Shown here: one piece after another, positions 50,701 through 55,539 of the stretch
Position numbering within the stretch: position 1 is the stretch's first letter
Layout: the number at the start of each line of letters is the position of its first letter
Assembly: GCF_949987535.1 (NCBI RefSeq)
Contig: NC_080078.1
Span: 23,828,942 to 23,892,941 of the forward strand
Reading direction: 5' to 3'
Length of the DNA stretch: 64,000 nucleotides
DNA from: Balaenoptera acutorostrata
Lineage: Eukaryota; Chordata; Mammalia; Artiodactyla; Balaenopteridae
Position numbers and translations under genes: made by a program
Notes under the pieces: model-generated
The model's input: only the letters and a program-made list of their open reading frames with translations
The model's database searches: none
What the model was told of the DNA's origin: nothing

Positions 50701-53275
50701 CCCCAGACAACTAAATAGAATCTCTGAAAGTTGGGCCCAGGCATTTGTATGATTTTTAAGTCTCCCCAGGTAATCAGATAATTCTAAGCATCAGCCAAGG
50801 TCAAGAACCACTGACCTAGAGTACAGGGTTCAGGTAGGGAGAGGATAGCAGAGGTGGGAGGAGGTCAGTCAGGCTGGGCTTTGGCTGGCATCTTACATTA
50901 GCTCAGCGCATCCTCACGCTTAAATGTTCTCACAAGTGAAGTGTAGTCTTTCTCCCAAAGGTTATGAAGAACAATGGAAGATGAGAAACAAGGCAGTGAC
51001 AAGGTCAAAGGTATATTTTTAATGAAGAGCCAGGCAGTGGGGGATGAGACCAAGGAGGACATTTTGACCTGGTCCTATTAAGCCACCTATTTAGGTTGTA
51101 TTTAGCATTACTCCTGTAGGCATTTGACCTCACTGTGCACCCAAATCCCATATCCTTGTTCCCAGAGGTAAATAAAAGCCATTAGTCTTTGTTGAATTCA
51201 TAAATATTACGAGTAGAAATAGTACATACAAAATAAAACTTGTATTGGTTGAAATTTCATATGGTAAATTTGTTATAGGTTAAGAATAACCTGAAAAATA
51301 AATAAAGAATCACATCTTGTTGGCAACATGAACATTAAGAAACTTAACCCAGGAAAAACGAAGTTTGGCAAAACTGTCACCCAAGACTAACACTCAACGA
51401 CCCAAACTGTACCTAGTAAAATTTGTCAATGACCAAAATTGATGGAAGATTAAAATCTTTTTGACAAAATTTAGATCTATCATATCTGAACCAGGAAAAA
51501 TTGGACTTGAAAAAAAAAAAAACCTCCTTAGAGGAATACCAACCACGGCGAAAACTAATCAATGAAACTTGATGAAAACAACAGTGCAGAAGATCAATGA
51601 GCCAAATCTACTCTAAACATGAAAAGTGATCAATTCTGACAATAATTTCAGTAAAATAAAGATGGAAGTGGAAAAAAATCAGGAGTGGCTCAATCATCTT
51701 GTATAAAAAAATTGAGGAGTTGAATGAATTTCCTGGAGTTAGATCTTCAAAAGACTTTCTTGATTAAAATGCCTTCCTGTTGGGCTTCCCTGGTGGTGCA
51801 GTGGCTAAGAATCCACCTGCCAATGCAGGGGACACGGGTTTGAGCCCTGGTCCGGGAAGATCCCACATGCCGTGGAGCAACTAAGCCCGTGCACCACAAC
51901 TACTGAGCCTGCGCTCTAGAGCCCGCAAGCCACAACTACTGAAGCCTGCACGCCTAGAGCCTGTGCTCTGCCACAAGAGAAGCCACCGCAATGAGAAGCC
52001 CAGGCACCACAACGAAGAGCTGCAACTAGAGAAAGCCCGTGGGGAGCAACAACGACCCAACTCAGCCAAAAATAAATAAATAAATTTATAAAAAAAAAAA
52101 AAATGCCTTCCTGTTGATATAATTCTGGTTAAAATGTTTGGGTTCATAACTATCATCTTAACCCTAACCTCACTGGCGAAGTAGCAGTGTCAAAACAGTG
52201 GGGATCTAAATGTCTTGCAGGGATTAGACAGGAAGAAATAGGAGACTGGGATGGATGTTATTTGAGCAAGAAGTGACAAAAGATTATGTTCAGGTAAGGG
52301 CTTGAAGCCTCAGGCTGAGAGTCCAAGGACCAGGTGCGGTATACAGGTAGGCATGAAAGTTTCACCATAAATTCATGTCATGGAAATAACCATACATGTC
52401 CTTATCCCAAACATCGTCAACCAAGTTCAATTGACTTAATGATCTAGCCTTCATCCTCCAGCCCCAGTGGAGGGAGATTCCGGCACTTACTCCCTGGTCA
52501 TTTCCGGGTTCTCTGAAGAGCCATAATCATGACCATTCTCAGCACCTGGGTAATCGGGCTCCCCCCAGAACTTTGTAGAGTTCCCATAGTCCTCAGCGCC
52601 AGGATAGTCTGGTTTCCCAAAAAAGTCTGGAGAGTTAGATTGATTCTCAGCATCTGGATAATCAGGTTCTCCCAGAGTGTCTATGTACGGATTGATTCTG
52701 GAACCAGCATATTCTGGATTCCTTCTGGAGTCTGGATGGTTGGAATTGGCTCCGGGGCCAGGATAGTTAGAGTTTCCCTGAGCTCCAACGTAGTCTGGTT
52801 CTCCCAAGGAGTCAAGATAATCTGGATTTGTTCTGGAGCCTGCATAGCTTCCACTGCCTTCGGAACCTGCAAAATCAGGATTTCGTTGATATGCAGAGTA
52901 GTCTGGCTCTCTGGATGAGCCTGGGTGATATGGATTGCTCCAAGATCCAATATAATCTGGCTCTGCCAAAGACTTGGGATTGTCTGGACGTCTGGACCCT
53001 GCAGAGTATGGATTGCTCCCGGTGCCAGGGTAGTCTGGATTACTCCAAGATCCAGGATAATCTGGTTCTGCTAGAGCCCCAGGATAGTCTGGACTTGTTC
53101 TGGAGTCTGCAGAGTATGGGTTGCTCCTGGTGCTGGGGTCATCTGAGTTGTTCAGAGGACCTGGAGGATCTGGATAATGCTGAGTTTTCAAATACCCCTG
53201 AGTATGGTTCTGAGACCCATAATAGTCAGGGTAATCTGGATCCTCCTCATAAGCATTATTCCTGTAGGCAGACAT
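11677..53275 (-). CDS. TMC5: TMC5, complete 20-exon coding region (join of exons listed below)
   Basis: Member of the transmembrane channel-like family, multi-pass membrane proteins; TMC1 and TMC2 are part of the hair-cell mechanotransduction channel. The function of TMC5 itself is not established as far as I know. The twenty exons total 3021 nt, or 1006 codons plus stop, the same length I recall for the long human isoform. Residues 1-262 are a hydrophilic P/D/Y/G/S repeat region. Hydrophobic spans lie at about 455-475, 525-545, 621-642, 655-672, 699-718, 785-811, 834-857 and 898-926. The TMC signature [11 protein letters not shown] begins at residue 724. A charged, coiled-coil-like tail spans about 927-962. 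All junctions are in phase and all introns are GT-AG. There are no stop codons or frameshifts, so the gene appears intact. It converges tail to tail on GDE1, as in human. Confidence 0.95.
11895..12370 (+). mobile_element. old MaLR/MLT1-like LTR, diverged
   Basis: Carries gatctggccaatgaaatcat and tcttggccacagcaattggt, phrases shared with the copies at 45795 and 54700. Lies between TMC5 exons 19 and 20. Confidence 0.45.
12446..12488 (-). CDS. TMC5: TMC5 coding exon 19 (43-nt microexon)
   Basis: Acceptor TTTTTTAG, donor G|GTGAGT. Encodes [14 protein letters not shown] plus one base. The Q.G.L...EH pattern aligns with human QQGFLHLGEHDGSL. This part is poorly conserved, but phase and splice sites agree on both sides. 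Confidence 0.88.
12670..12790 (-). mobile_element. L2 LINE fragment
   Basis: atcattcattcacagatatt and tttactgagcatttacaata, followed by gatccttgccttcaaaggat: reverse L2 3' sequence. Confidence 0.5.
13670..13774 (-). CDS. TMC5: TMC5 coding exon 18
   Basis: Thirty-five codons, [20 protein letters not shown] to PERRDVE, in phase 0 on both sides. The acceptor is TTGGCAG and the donor GAG|GTGAGG. It encodes a basic, amphipathic cytosolic tail segment. Reading through the donor would add ten residues and stop at TGA (13637-13639). Confidence 0.95.
13889..13905 (-). repeat. orphan 17-bp CHR SINE head
   Basis: On the - strand this reads ggacttccctggtggcg, the exact start of a CHR SINE, but no SINE body follows. 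It is inverted relative to the complete SINE that starts 45 bp away. Confidence 0.6.
13950..14231 (+). mobile_element. full-length CHR SINE
   Basis: Antisense to TMC5, in the intron between exons 17 and 18. A perfect 17-bp duplication, aaagaaataaatgtgct, lies at 13933-13949 and 14232-14248. Confidence 0.96.
14250..14800 (+). mobile_element. old L1 3' fragment
   Basis: Phrases acaattggggaaatttgacc, gattggtaccatggttatgt and tatgtttgaaaatttccat are typical of old L1 3' UTRs. A sister copy lies at 36990-37480. Confidence 0.6.
14831..14909 (-). CDS. TMC5: TMC5 coding exon 17
   Basis: One base completes a Leu codon split with exon 16, followed by [20 protein letters not shown] and HEQIIN. Acceptor TTCCAG, donor GTAAGT. 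Holds the end of the last membrane span and the start of the cytosolic tail. Confidence 0.96.
15080..15195 (+). mobile_element. MER5A-like hAT fragment
   Basis: gcaatggttctcaccattct and gtaaatcacctgagaggtgg. Confidence 0.5.
15200..15485 (-). mobile_element. L1 3' UTR fragment, reverse
   Basis: ttattgagatataattgacg and atatattgcaatatgattac are well-known reverse L1M phrases. Confidence 0.7.
15506..15647 (-). mobile_element. short CHR-type SINE, reverse
   Basis: Reverse tRNA-like head ending ccaccagggaactccc at 15647, with an ATTTT-rich tail. Flanks share taacagttttt / taacagtattttt. Confidence 0.8.
15660..15835 (+). mobile_element. MER5A-like hAT fragment
   Basis: ttgttaaaatgcagatgctg and gtctgcatttctaacaagtg. 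Confidence 0.6.
16612..16785 (-). CDS. TMC5: TMC5 coding exon 16
   Basis: Completes an Arg codon, then [31 protein letters not shown] and [13 protein letters not shown], with two bases of the next Leu. 174 nt; acceptor TATCAG, donor GTAAAT. Contains most of the last membrane helix. Confidence 0.96.
17540..18075 (+). mobile_element. probable solo LTR of an endogenous retrovirus
   Basis: LTR-like layout: ttaaaaaggagggggcacca, later ctcgcccacttgctgtgctg, then an AATAAA at 18004-18009, and an end in ttcaaacggggcaagagcca. No internal proviral sequence was seen. The family was not identified. Confidence 0.5.
18101..18205 (+). mobile_element. tRNA-Glu-derived SINE fragment (pseudo-tRNA)
   Basis: ggtctagcagctaggattcc, ggttttcagccagg and aggttcaagtcctgg parallel the D arm, anticodon arm (TTC) and T arm of tRNA-Glu. 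The acceptor stem does not pair properly, and SINE-like aactaagatcctgc follows, so it is not a working tRNA gene. Confidence 0.55.
18205..18680 (-). mobile_element. L2 LINE 3' fragment, reverse
   Basis: gtaccaggctctgtgctaga, acatgatacctgccctccca and caggtcttcaagaggacttt. It contains a GA run at 18400-18414. Confidence 0.6.
19405..19538 (-). CDS. TMC5: TMC5 coding exon 15
   Basis: [20 protein letters not shown], then [20 protein letters not shown] and ITIW plus two bases of Arg. 134 nt; acceptor TCTTCAG, donor AG|GTAGGA. Encodes a membrane span. The + strand frame over this stretch (19237-19542) is a shadow. Confidence 0.96.
19718..19793 (-). CDS. TMC5: TMC5 coding exon 14
   Basis: Completes a Trp codon, then [20 protein letters not shown] and FYVKN. 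76 nt; acceptor CTCATAG, donor GTGAGT. A very hydrophobic membrane span. Confidence 0.96.
19871..20215 (+). mobile_element. MaLR-type (MLT1-like) LTR
   Basis: gttatgggctgaattctgtc at the start; cctccagaattgtgagaaaa and ttaagccacccggtttgtga at the end. Confidence 0.75.
20437..20494. repeat. 27-bp perfect direct duplication
   Basis: The 27 bases beginning gacaggcattaaactgcatc occur at 20437-20463 and again, unchanged, at 20468-20494, separated by four bases. Confidence 0.95.
21240..21840 (+). mobile_element. L1 3' end fragment
   Basis: cagatgaatggattaacaaa, taatggaatattattcaacc, ttatgctaagtgaaataaat and ggttgccaggggctggaggg form the standard order of the 3' end of an older L1. Confidence 0.85.
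21890..22040 (-). repeat. MIR SINE fragment
   Basis: tctcatttaatccttaccac and cccccatttacagattagaa. Confidence 0.65.
22225..22450 (-). repeat. MIR SINE fragment
   Basis: gatttaatcctcaacacaat and gttgaggagactgaggctca. Confidence 0.7.
22625..22682. repeat. CA/TGCA microsatellite
   Basis: Runs of cacacatgcacacacacaca-like sequence. Confidence 0.85.
23351..23446 (-). CDS. TMC5: TMC5 coding exon 13
   Basis: Completes an Arg codon, then [20 protein letters not shown] and [11 protein letters not shown] plus two bases of Trp. 96 nt; acceptor TTCACAG, donor GTAAGT. Confidence 0.96.
24735..24774. repeat. 20-bp perfect tandem duplication
   Basis: gcagacttagaacaacgtac occurs twice with no spacer, 106 bp upstream on the transcript-downstream side of TMC5 exon 12. 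Confidence 0.95.
24873..24970 (-). CDS. TMC5: TMC5 coding exon 12 (TMC signature)
   Basis: [20 protein letters not shown] then [12 protein letters not shown] plus two bases of Arg. The exon begins exactly at CWET, the most conserved motif of the TMC family (residues 724-727). 98 nt; acceptor TTTCCAG, donor GTAAAT. Confidence 0.97.
25170..25553 (+). mobile_element. CHR SINE with apparent 3' transduction
   Basis: A SINE with poly-A at 25449-25467 is followed by about 74 bp of unrelated sequence (25468-25541) and a second A-run (25542-25555). The perfect 16-bp target duplication aagaatgtttattctc (25154-25169 and 25554-25569) encloses SINE and extra sequence together. The whole unit therefore inserted as one piece. 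Confidence 0.88.
25945..26030. repeat. GATG/GATGGA microsatellite
   Basis: Interrupted ggatggatgattagatgaat-type tetranucleotide repeat. Confidence 0.85.
26132..26210 (-). CDS. TMC5: TMC5 coding exon 11
   Basis: Completes an Arg codon, then [20 protein letters not shown] and AVSGDE. 79 nt; acceptor TTTTTTAG, donor GTGAGA. Encodes a membrane span just before the CWET motif. Confidence 0.96.
26330..26660 (+). mobile_element. MLT1-like LTR
   Basis: ggcaaatgagttgtgagcag, acaagaaataaacatttgta and ttattccgactgatacacc: order typical of older MaLR LTRs. Confidence 0.6.
26690..26990 (-). repeat. MIR SINE fragment
   Basis: ttaccgatgaggaaacagaa and gatgaaataacttgtatgag. Confidence 0.65.
27045..27220 (-). 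mobile_element. near-complete MER5A-like hAT transposon
   Basis: cagtgattctcaaagtgtgg at one end and gttgagaaccattgcact at the other, with ctgaatcagaaactctgggg inside: terminal inverted repeats of the family are visible. Confidence 0.75.
27339..28145 (+). mobile_element. solo LTR of an old endogenous retrovirus
   Basis: Begins tgatactgtgatttataata. Contains ccgtaaaaacccaaaaggag, a promoter/poly(A)-type AATAAA at 27820-27825 and ctatctccaggtagatagtg. Ends aaaccccacacatcagaatt. Same family as the reverse copy at 6945-7592. No internal gag/pol/env-like sequence was seen. Confidence 0.7.
28150..29000. other. TMC5 intron sequence, nothing recognised
   Basis: A-rich stretch (many aaaaagcagaaataaaaat-type blocks) without a recognisable gene. 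Possibly very old L1. Confidence 0.4.
29202..29412 (+). mobile_element. MER20-like hAT-Charlie transposon
   Basis: ggccagacagtaaataattt, ttggccttgcaggccataca and ggtcgtagtttgctaactgc in the order of the family. Confidence 0.7.
29530..29740 (-). mobile_element. L2 LINE fragment, reverse
   Basis: ggccagtgcaaaggtcctga and cagatctcagaggccatggt. Confidence 0.6.
30400..30551 (-). CDS. TMC5: TMC5 coding exon 10
   Basis: [40 protein letters not shown] and [10 protein letters not shown] plus two bases of Arg. 152 nt; acceptor CCTGTAG, donor GTAAGT. Contains a membrane span followed by an amphipathic segment. Confidence 0.96.
30690..30900 (-). repeat. MIR SINE fragment
   Basis: caacctgaggctcagagagg and acttgcccagggtcacccag. 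Confidence 0.75.
31316..31500 (+). repeat. MIR SINE fragment
   Basis: gagtaacctaggttcaaatg then agcttctctgagcctctgtc. Confidence 0.6.
31890..32430 (-). mobile_element. L2 LINE fragment, reverse
   Basis: ttgagcacctactacgtacc and ataatgggaagccattaaag-like sequence (32365-32385), typical L2 order. Confidence 0.65.
32550..32700 (-). repeat. MIR SINE fragment
   Basis: gtaccaggcactaagtagac and gtttacaggtaaggaatcca. Confidence 0.5.
32840..33000 (+). mobile_element. MER5A-like hAT fragment
   Basis: gtcacctgggtatgttcttg and gattctgcattttttagcaa. Confidence 0.5.
33085..33240 (-). CDS. TMC5: TMC5 coding exon 9
   Basis: [40 protein letters not shown] and [12 protein letters not shown]. 156 nt, phase 0 at both ends; acceptor TTTACAG, donor GTAACC. 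Encodes a membrane span. Confidence 0.96.
33625..33835 (-). mobile_element. hAT-Charlie-type non-autonomous element, reverse
   Basis: gagcagcatccctggcctct and cgagttgaaaaccactgg. Same family as the + copy at 39960-40165. Confidence 0.65.
34137..34281 (-). CDS. TMC5: TMC5 coding exon 8
   Basis: Completes a Ser codon, then [40 protein letters not shown] and KNLSTEIR. 145 nt; acceptor CCCTAG, donor GTAAGG. A cytosolic loop between membrane spans; the FCWDFTVTH block is typical of TMCs. Confidence 0.96.
34440..34592 (+). repeat. MIR SINE fragment
   Basis: aatcttagattgccagctgg, then ctatataatggggagaataa. Confidence 0.5.
34592..35076 (+). mobile_element. LTR-like interspersed repeat
   Basis: tgtattagtttctgctataa at the start. 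tcacaggttctggggattag and ttattcagcccaccaca at the end. It belongs to a common mammalian LTR-like family that I could not name with certainty. AT-rich tract at 34950-34985. Confidence 0.6.
35341..35735 (+). mobile_element. MaLR-type (MLT1-like) LTR
   Basis: gttatgggatgaattgtatc ... gatagggtctttacagaggt ... ttgttgtttaagtcccccag. Confidence 0.75.
35799..36113 (+). mobile_element. full-length CHR SINE
   Basis: Flanked by caaaactacttgagt (35784-35798) and caaaactacttaagt (36115-36129), a 15-bp target duplication with one mismatch. Confidence 0.95.
36352..36503 (-). CDS. TMC5: TMC5 coding exon 7
   Basis: [30 protein letters not shown] and [20 protein letters not shown] plus two bases of Ser. 152 nt; acceptor CTTTCAG, donor GTATAG. 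An extracellular/luminal-loop type segment followed by a membrane span. Confidence 0.96.
36990..37480 (+). mobile_element. old L1 3' fragment
   Basis: gacaactgggaaaatttgaa, gggtgtttattttactactc and tttttcataataaaatgttt. Confidence 0.65.
37603..37905 (+). mobile_element. MER20-like hAT element, longer subtype
   Basis: gtaggcaaactctttctgta at the start, gggctgtagtttgcttatcc at the end. Carries an AT-rich insert relative to 29202-29412, shared with the copy at 60687-60960. Confidence 0.65.
38688..38936 (-). CDS. TMC5: TMC5 coding exon 6
   Basis: [60 protein letters not shown] and [20 protein letters not shown], then TGA as three residues. 249 nt, phase 0; acceptor CCCGCAG, donor GTAAGT. Contains the first membrane span of the TMC core. 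Confidence 0.96.
39015..39180 (-). repeat. MIR SINE fragment
   Basis: atgcgccaggcgccacgcta and ttatctcatttaatccgcag. Confidence 0.65.
39383..39470 (-). CDS. TMC5: TMC5 coding exon 5
   Basis: Completes an Arg codon, then [20 protein letters not shown] and AQCLNSISL. 88 nt; acceptor CCCACAG, donor GTAAAT. Confidence 0.95.
39515..39960 (-). mobile_element. L2 LINE fragment, reverse
   Basis: ttcctgagtgcgtgcgatgt, ggaacagccagtgcaaagcc. Confidence 0.6.
39960..40165 (+). mobile_element. hAT-Charlie-type non-autonomous element
   Basis: cagtggttctcaacctagga, gtgggtagagaccagggatg and ggacagcctcccacaacaga. Confidence 0.75.
40290..40560 (+). mobile_element. L2 LINE 3' fragment
   Basis: tccaaggctcagctcacaga and tctcccctgccagactcgga. 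Confidence 0.5.
40734..40857 (-). mobile_element. short CHR-type SINE, reverse
   Basis: ccaccagggaactccctg at the head, gttttgtgctcccctgcccc at the tail. Same short subtype as 8071 and 15506. Confidence 0.75.
40880..41345 (-). mobile_element. L1 3' fragment, reverse
   Basis: tttgagatttacagagaagt, cccctttaacatcttacata and cgattggggtttgtctgatt are phrases of old reverse L1 elements. Confidence 0.65.
41607..41706 (-). CDS. TMC5: TMC5 coding exon 4
   Basis: Completes a Gly codon, then [20 protein letters not shown] and [12 protein letters not shown] plus two bases of Arg. 100 nt; acceptor TCTGCAG, donor GTATGG. The [19 protein letters not shown] block is a recognisable TMC5 segment before the membrane core. 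Confidence 0.96.
41707..43240 (-). other. TMC5 intron sequence with overlapping spurious open frames
   Basis: GC-richer intron. Open frames of 207 and 159 codons overlap on the same strand without resemblance to a known protein or splice support. 42890-43040 is a MIR fragment (gatctgccacatcatttaat). Confidence 0.4.
43243..43611 (-). CDS. unassigned 122-codon open frame in TMC5 intron
   Basis: Ser-rich, acidic predicted peptide (contains [14 protein letters not shown] and [18 protein letters not shown]). I do not recognise it. It lies between exons 3 and 4, whose direct splicing already gives the expected TMC5 junction, so it is not needed for TMC5. A possible donor (CCAAG|GTAGTG near 43269) exists but no convincing acceptor was found. 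It may be a retrocopy fragment, an optional exon or chance. Confidence 0.2.
   Translation of the reverse strand: MESKAWRKPEMLSGDQVNEIIVEVENVPSGVQSHPSSSQIVPEKTLANSSFSLVSSISDIDVTDSQIFSNWNDKKGKQLLRFSTPVNESFSQTLHSSESMGLDTLRTSHENIQGSETLGQRS
44040..44590 (+). mobile_element. MaLR-like LTR
   Basis: Ends with ggaaaataaatccctttatt and tgctaaaccactgtcctgtt, typical of MaLR 3' ends. Contains three 21-bp tandem units (44175-44237). Confidence 0.5.
44735..44960 (-). repeat. MIR SINE fragment
   Basis: aaaactgaggccccaaaagg and gggatcaaacccaggtctgt. Confidence 0.75.
45000..45130 (-). mobile_element. L2 LINE fragment with CATT repeat
   Basis: cattcattcattcattc run followed by gtacctactatgtgccaggc. Confidence 0.6.
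45795..46320 (+). mobile_element. old MaLR-like LTR, interrupted
   Basis: gacatgtgacccagtcttct at one end and gagttgggtttctgtcactt at the other, with an L2-like piece (ctgagcacctactatgtgcc) at 46150-46205. Confidence 0.45.
46501..46590 (-). CDS. TMC5: TMC5 coding exon 3
   Basis: Completes a Val codon, then [20 protein letters not shown] and GHDWHTSPQ plus one base of Gly. 90 nt; acceptor ATTCCAG, donor GTAAGG. It aligns with the human NPAYVGESGPVHAYGNPPLS region. Confidence 0.95.
46690..47055 (+). mobile_element. L1 3' fragment
   Basis: taatgtaaacatggactttg, tcaattgtaacaaatgtccc and acagtgaacctaaaacttct. Confidence 0.75.
47300..47520 (+). repeat. MIR SINE, nearly complete
   Basis: tttgctgcttactagctgca ... 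cagttagtacatgtaaagtg. Confidence 0.75.
47530..47925 (+). mobile_element. MLT1-like LTR
   Basis: gagaaataaatgatgtttat, gttttggagttgtttgttat and tggcaatagccaactgatac. Confidence 0.75.
48230..48460 (+). repeat. MIR SINE fragment
   Basis: gctgggtgaccttgggcacg and tctgagcctcagttttcccc. Confidence 0.75.
49685..49857 (-). CDS. TMC5: TMC5 coding exon 2
   Basis: Completes a Glu codon, then [40 protein letters not shown] and [17 protein letters not shown] plus one base. 173 nt; acceptor TTTCAG, donor GTAAGC. Continues the hydrophilic N-terminal region. The ATG near its start is internal. Confidence 0.95.
49913..49952. repeat. CCAT tetranucleotide repeat
   Basis: Run of catccatccatccatcc repeats inside an L2-like stretch (about 49950-50640). 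Confidence 0.9.
50136..50430 (+). mobile_element. full-length CHR SINE
   Basis: Perfect 11-bp duplication aagaagacagg at 50125-50135 and 50431-50441. Inserted in an old reverse L2 element. Confidence 0.96.
50655..50820 (+). mobile_element. MER5A-like hAT element
   Basis: agcaatgattctcaattttg ... ggtcaagaaccactgacc: both ends present. Confidence 0.65.
51060..51765. other. TMC5 intron, nothing recognised
   Basis: AT-rich unique-looking sequence with no gene or family that I recognise. Confidence 0.4.
51783..52099 (+). mobile_element. full-length CHR SINE
   Basis: Perfect 17-bp duplication aaaatgccttcctgttg at 51766-51782 and 52100-52116. Internal ccacaactactgagcctgc block is partly duplicated, as in the copy at 59290. 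Confidence 0.96.
52491..53275 (-). CDS. TMC5: TMC5 coding exon 1 (start codon, DYPG repeat region)
   Basis: Begins [20 protein letters not shown] and runs 261 codons plus two bases of Glu; donor GA|GTAAGT. Built of many degenerate 12-16-residue units around PDYPGS / EPDYPGA / NPYSAGS. The peptide is highly hydrophilic, acidic and Tyr-rich, with no membrane segment. The ATG was chosen because it matches the known TMC5 start (MSAYYRNN in human) and an acceptor lies 62 nt upstream. The opposite strand is also largely open here because the repeat lacks stops in antisense; those frames are shadows. Confidence 0.95.
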
Positions 53276-53337
53276 GTTTACCCTGGAGTATTAAAATGTT
53301 CCTGCCTCTGCAGTTATTCAGGGATCTCTTTCTTTAT
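53276..53337 (-). other. TMC5: TMC5 5' UTR part of first coding exon
   Basis: Between the acceptor TTTTTCAG (ending at 53338) and the ATG. An in-frame or nearby stop (TGAATAA) lies upstream of the start, supporting it as the initiator. At least one non-coding exon must lie further upstream and was not found. Confidence 0.75.
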
Positions 53338-53399
53338 CTGAAAAACAAAAAGGAAGGAAAGGTCAGATTTTTTTTCCCTTTCTTCCCTGCAAAGATTGA

Positions 53400-53790
53400 T
53401 GGTTATTTTCCAGTACCTGTTCTTTTTTCTCTCACAGATGGGGACACAGCTGCCCAAAATAAAGACTATGTTTCCCAGCCTCCTGTGCATCTAGGTACAG
53501 CCATGAGAGTGGTCAACGAGATGTGAGCAGAAGTGATATACACAACTTCCAGGTTGTGCTGTTAAAGGGAAGGGGTATTCCTCCCTTTCTCAGTCTTCTC
53601 ACTTCCCGTGAACTGGACTGTGGAAAGGATGGGGCGCTTCTTGGCCATGCACACACAGGCAGCACCCCCCCTAGGGAGAGCAGCAAAACAGCCTGGGTTG
53701 TTGATGATTTCACAGATCAGTGCCCAATATCAGCTTGGGCTTTTATGTAAAGAAAGAAATAAACCATTATCTTGTGTAAACCACAGTTTT
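53400..53790 (+). mobile_element. MLT1-like LTR
   Basis: gactatgtttcccagcctcc, ggtcaacgagatgtgagcag and gaaagaaataaaccattatc. Confidence 0.65.
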
Positions 53791-54159
53791 TTGGATCTGA
53801 TACTTTTGGCCAAACTTATATCCTGACCAATACCTTCTGCTGGGGAGGGGAGCAATGAACCAAAAGATTGGAAGAAACAAGGACTTATTGAGCACTTTGA
53901 TTGCACTTGTTCTTGGGTTCAAAGCATAAATTACTATGAGCGCACAAAGGAAGAATGATTAATGGTAACTAGAGGGCTTGGGTAAGGAGACAAGCACTAC
54001 CATCCCTTCCAGTTTGAAAATATGGTTTTATGAGTTCTATGAGCTGTAATCTATAGACACAGCATACTTTCAAATCAGAAGTGATGGGGTTTTAATTTCT
54101 AAGTGAACTGACTATCTGTTGTTTTTACTTGCCTTTTACCCGTTTCGTCTTCTTTTGGC

Positions 54160-54450
54160 ATCAATGCCCTGATTTTCCTCTGGGCATCTGCTCATGGTCA
54201 AGGCTGATTGCATTCCTGACTCCAAGGATGGTCACATGACAAGGTCTGGCCAATCAGTGTCCACCATACCCCTGGCCACAGTGTTTGGTTCAGGAATGGG
54301 CACATAACCCAAGTCAGTCTTCCAGGACCTTGACGGACTAACTGGGAAAGATGTGCTCTTATTTCACTAAGTTGCTTTGGAGATAGAATATAAGCCTGGA
54401 ACTTCCAGTGTAGTGTCAGTCAGAACAGCAAAGAAAATAAGTAGGGGAGA
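54160..54450 (+). mobile_element. old MaLR-like LTR fragment
   Basis: ggtctggccaatcagtgtcc and tggccacagtgtttggttca. Confidence 0.45.
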
Positions 54451-54699
54451 AAATTTAAAGAAAGAATTAATAGGATTAGTGGACTGACCTGATACAGGAA
54501 GGGTGAGAGCTAAGGAAAAGAAAAGACAGAAATACCTCCACAGTTTGAGCCAGCATGATTAGATAAATGGCAATGCTTTTGAAAGAAGGAAGTAGACCAT
54601 TTTTCAAGTTCAGCCAATGTTTACAGGTTTATCTCTATGTGAACAAAAAGGGTTAGACTTTTTGTTGAGTAATCGGAGCTAAAGAATTAAACTTCTGCC

Positions 54700-55250
54700 A
54701 TGACCTATAGCCTTAGAATGTTTATTTGCCAACTCAATTCCATATTTCTCAGTATAGCAGAAGTCAATTTTTCATTATCTTGTCCCTGCCCAACAACCAC
54801 TTCTCTCTTTTGTGGCAACATTTTCCTCTCAATCCATGTCAGCCAGGTGTAGACGTGTGACCCAATCAGAATTATTTGCTTCTTGGCCACAGTGATTGGG
54901 TCGGAGCCAGTGAGACTCAATTCTGGGAGTTTTGTCAGAAATGTTGAAAGAGAGAAGTTCTCTCTTTTGACCGGACTTGGAGTTAGGAAGTTATATGCCT
55001 GAAGCTGCCAGAGGTCACCAGGCGAGAAGACCTGCCTGAGAGTGGTACCAACAGGGAACAGAACAGAACCAAGAGATAAACAGAAAGAAGGATCAAATGT
55101 TATGACACTGTTTAAGCACCTGAATCCAGCCATGCCTGAAGGCAGCCAGCCACTGGATAGTTGAGTCATTACATTCCCTTTTTGACTTAAGTTGGTTTGA
55201 GTTGGTTTTCTGTCATACGCAAATGAAAGAGAATTTCAGCTAATACGCTG
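54700..55250 (+). mobile_element. old MaLR-like LTR
   Basis: tcttggccacagtgattggg, and near the end gttggtttgagttggttttc. The 154-codon - strand open frame here is a by-product. Confidence 0.5.
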
Positions 55251-55539
55251 AGTTTTACAAAAAGAAACATCTGCACAAACTGAGTGCTATAAAGACTAAA
55301 TGCTGGGCTTTATCATAACATGGAAAATGAACCTGTTCATTTACTTATATTGTAAGACCAGAAATATATATATATTTATGGTCTAGGATTTCCATAGCCT
55401 ACTAAAACCTTAGCTATTACATCTAACAAGCTAAATGATGCCTACTAAATGCAAGAAAATGAAACCTGGTACAATACCAGCCTAAAAGACAAAAGTATGT
55501 CCACCAAAAGGCAATGAGAGTGCTCATAGCTGCTTTTCT

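Noticed and set aside
52529..53526. Open frames of 129 and 232 codons on the + strand across the first TMC5 coding exon
   Set aside because: They are antisense to a repetitive exon whose units happen to lack stops in reverse. No splice or start context, and the composition (repeated W/L/D/S units) only mirrors the repeat.
54705..55169. 154-codon frame on the - strand
   Set aside because: Lies within a MaLR-like LTR and has no relation to a known coding sequence.
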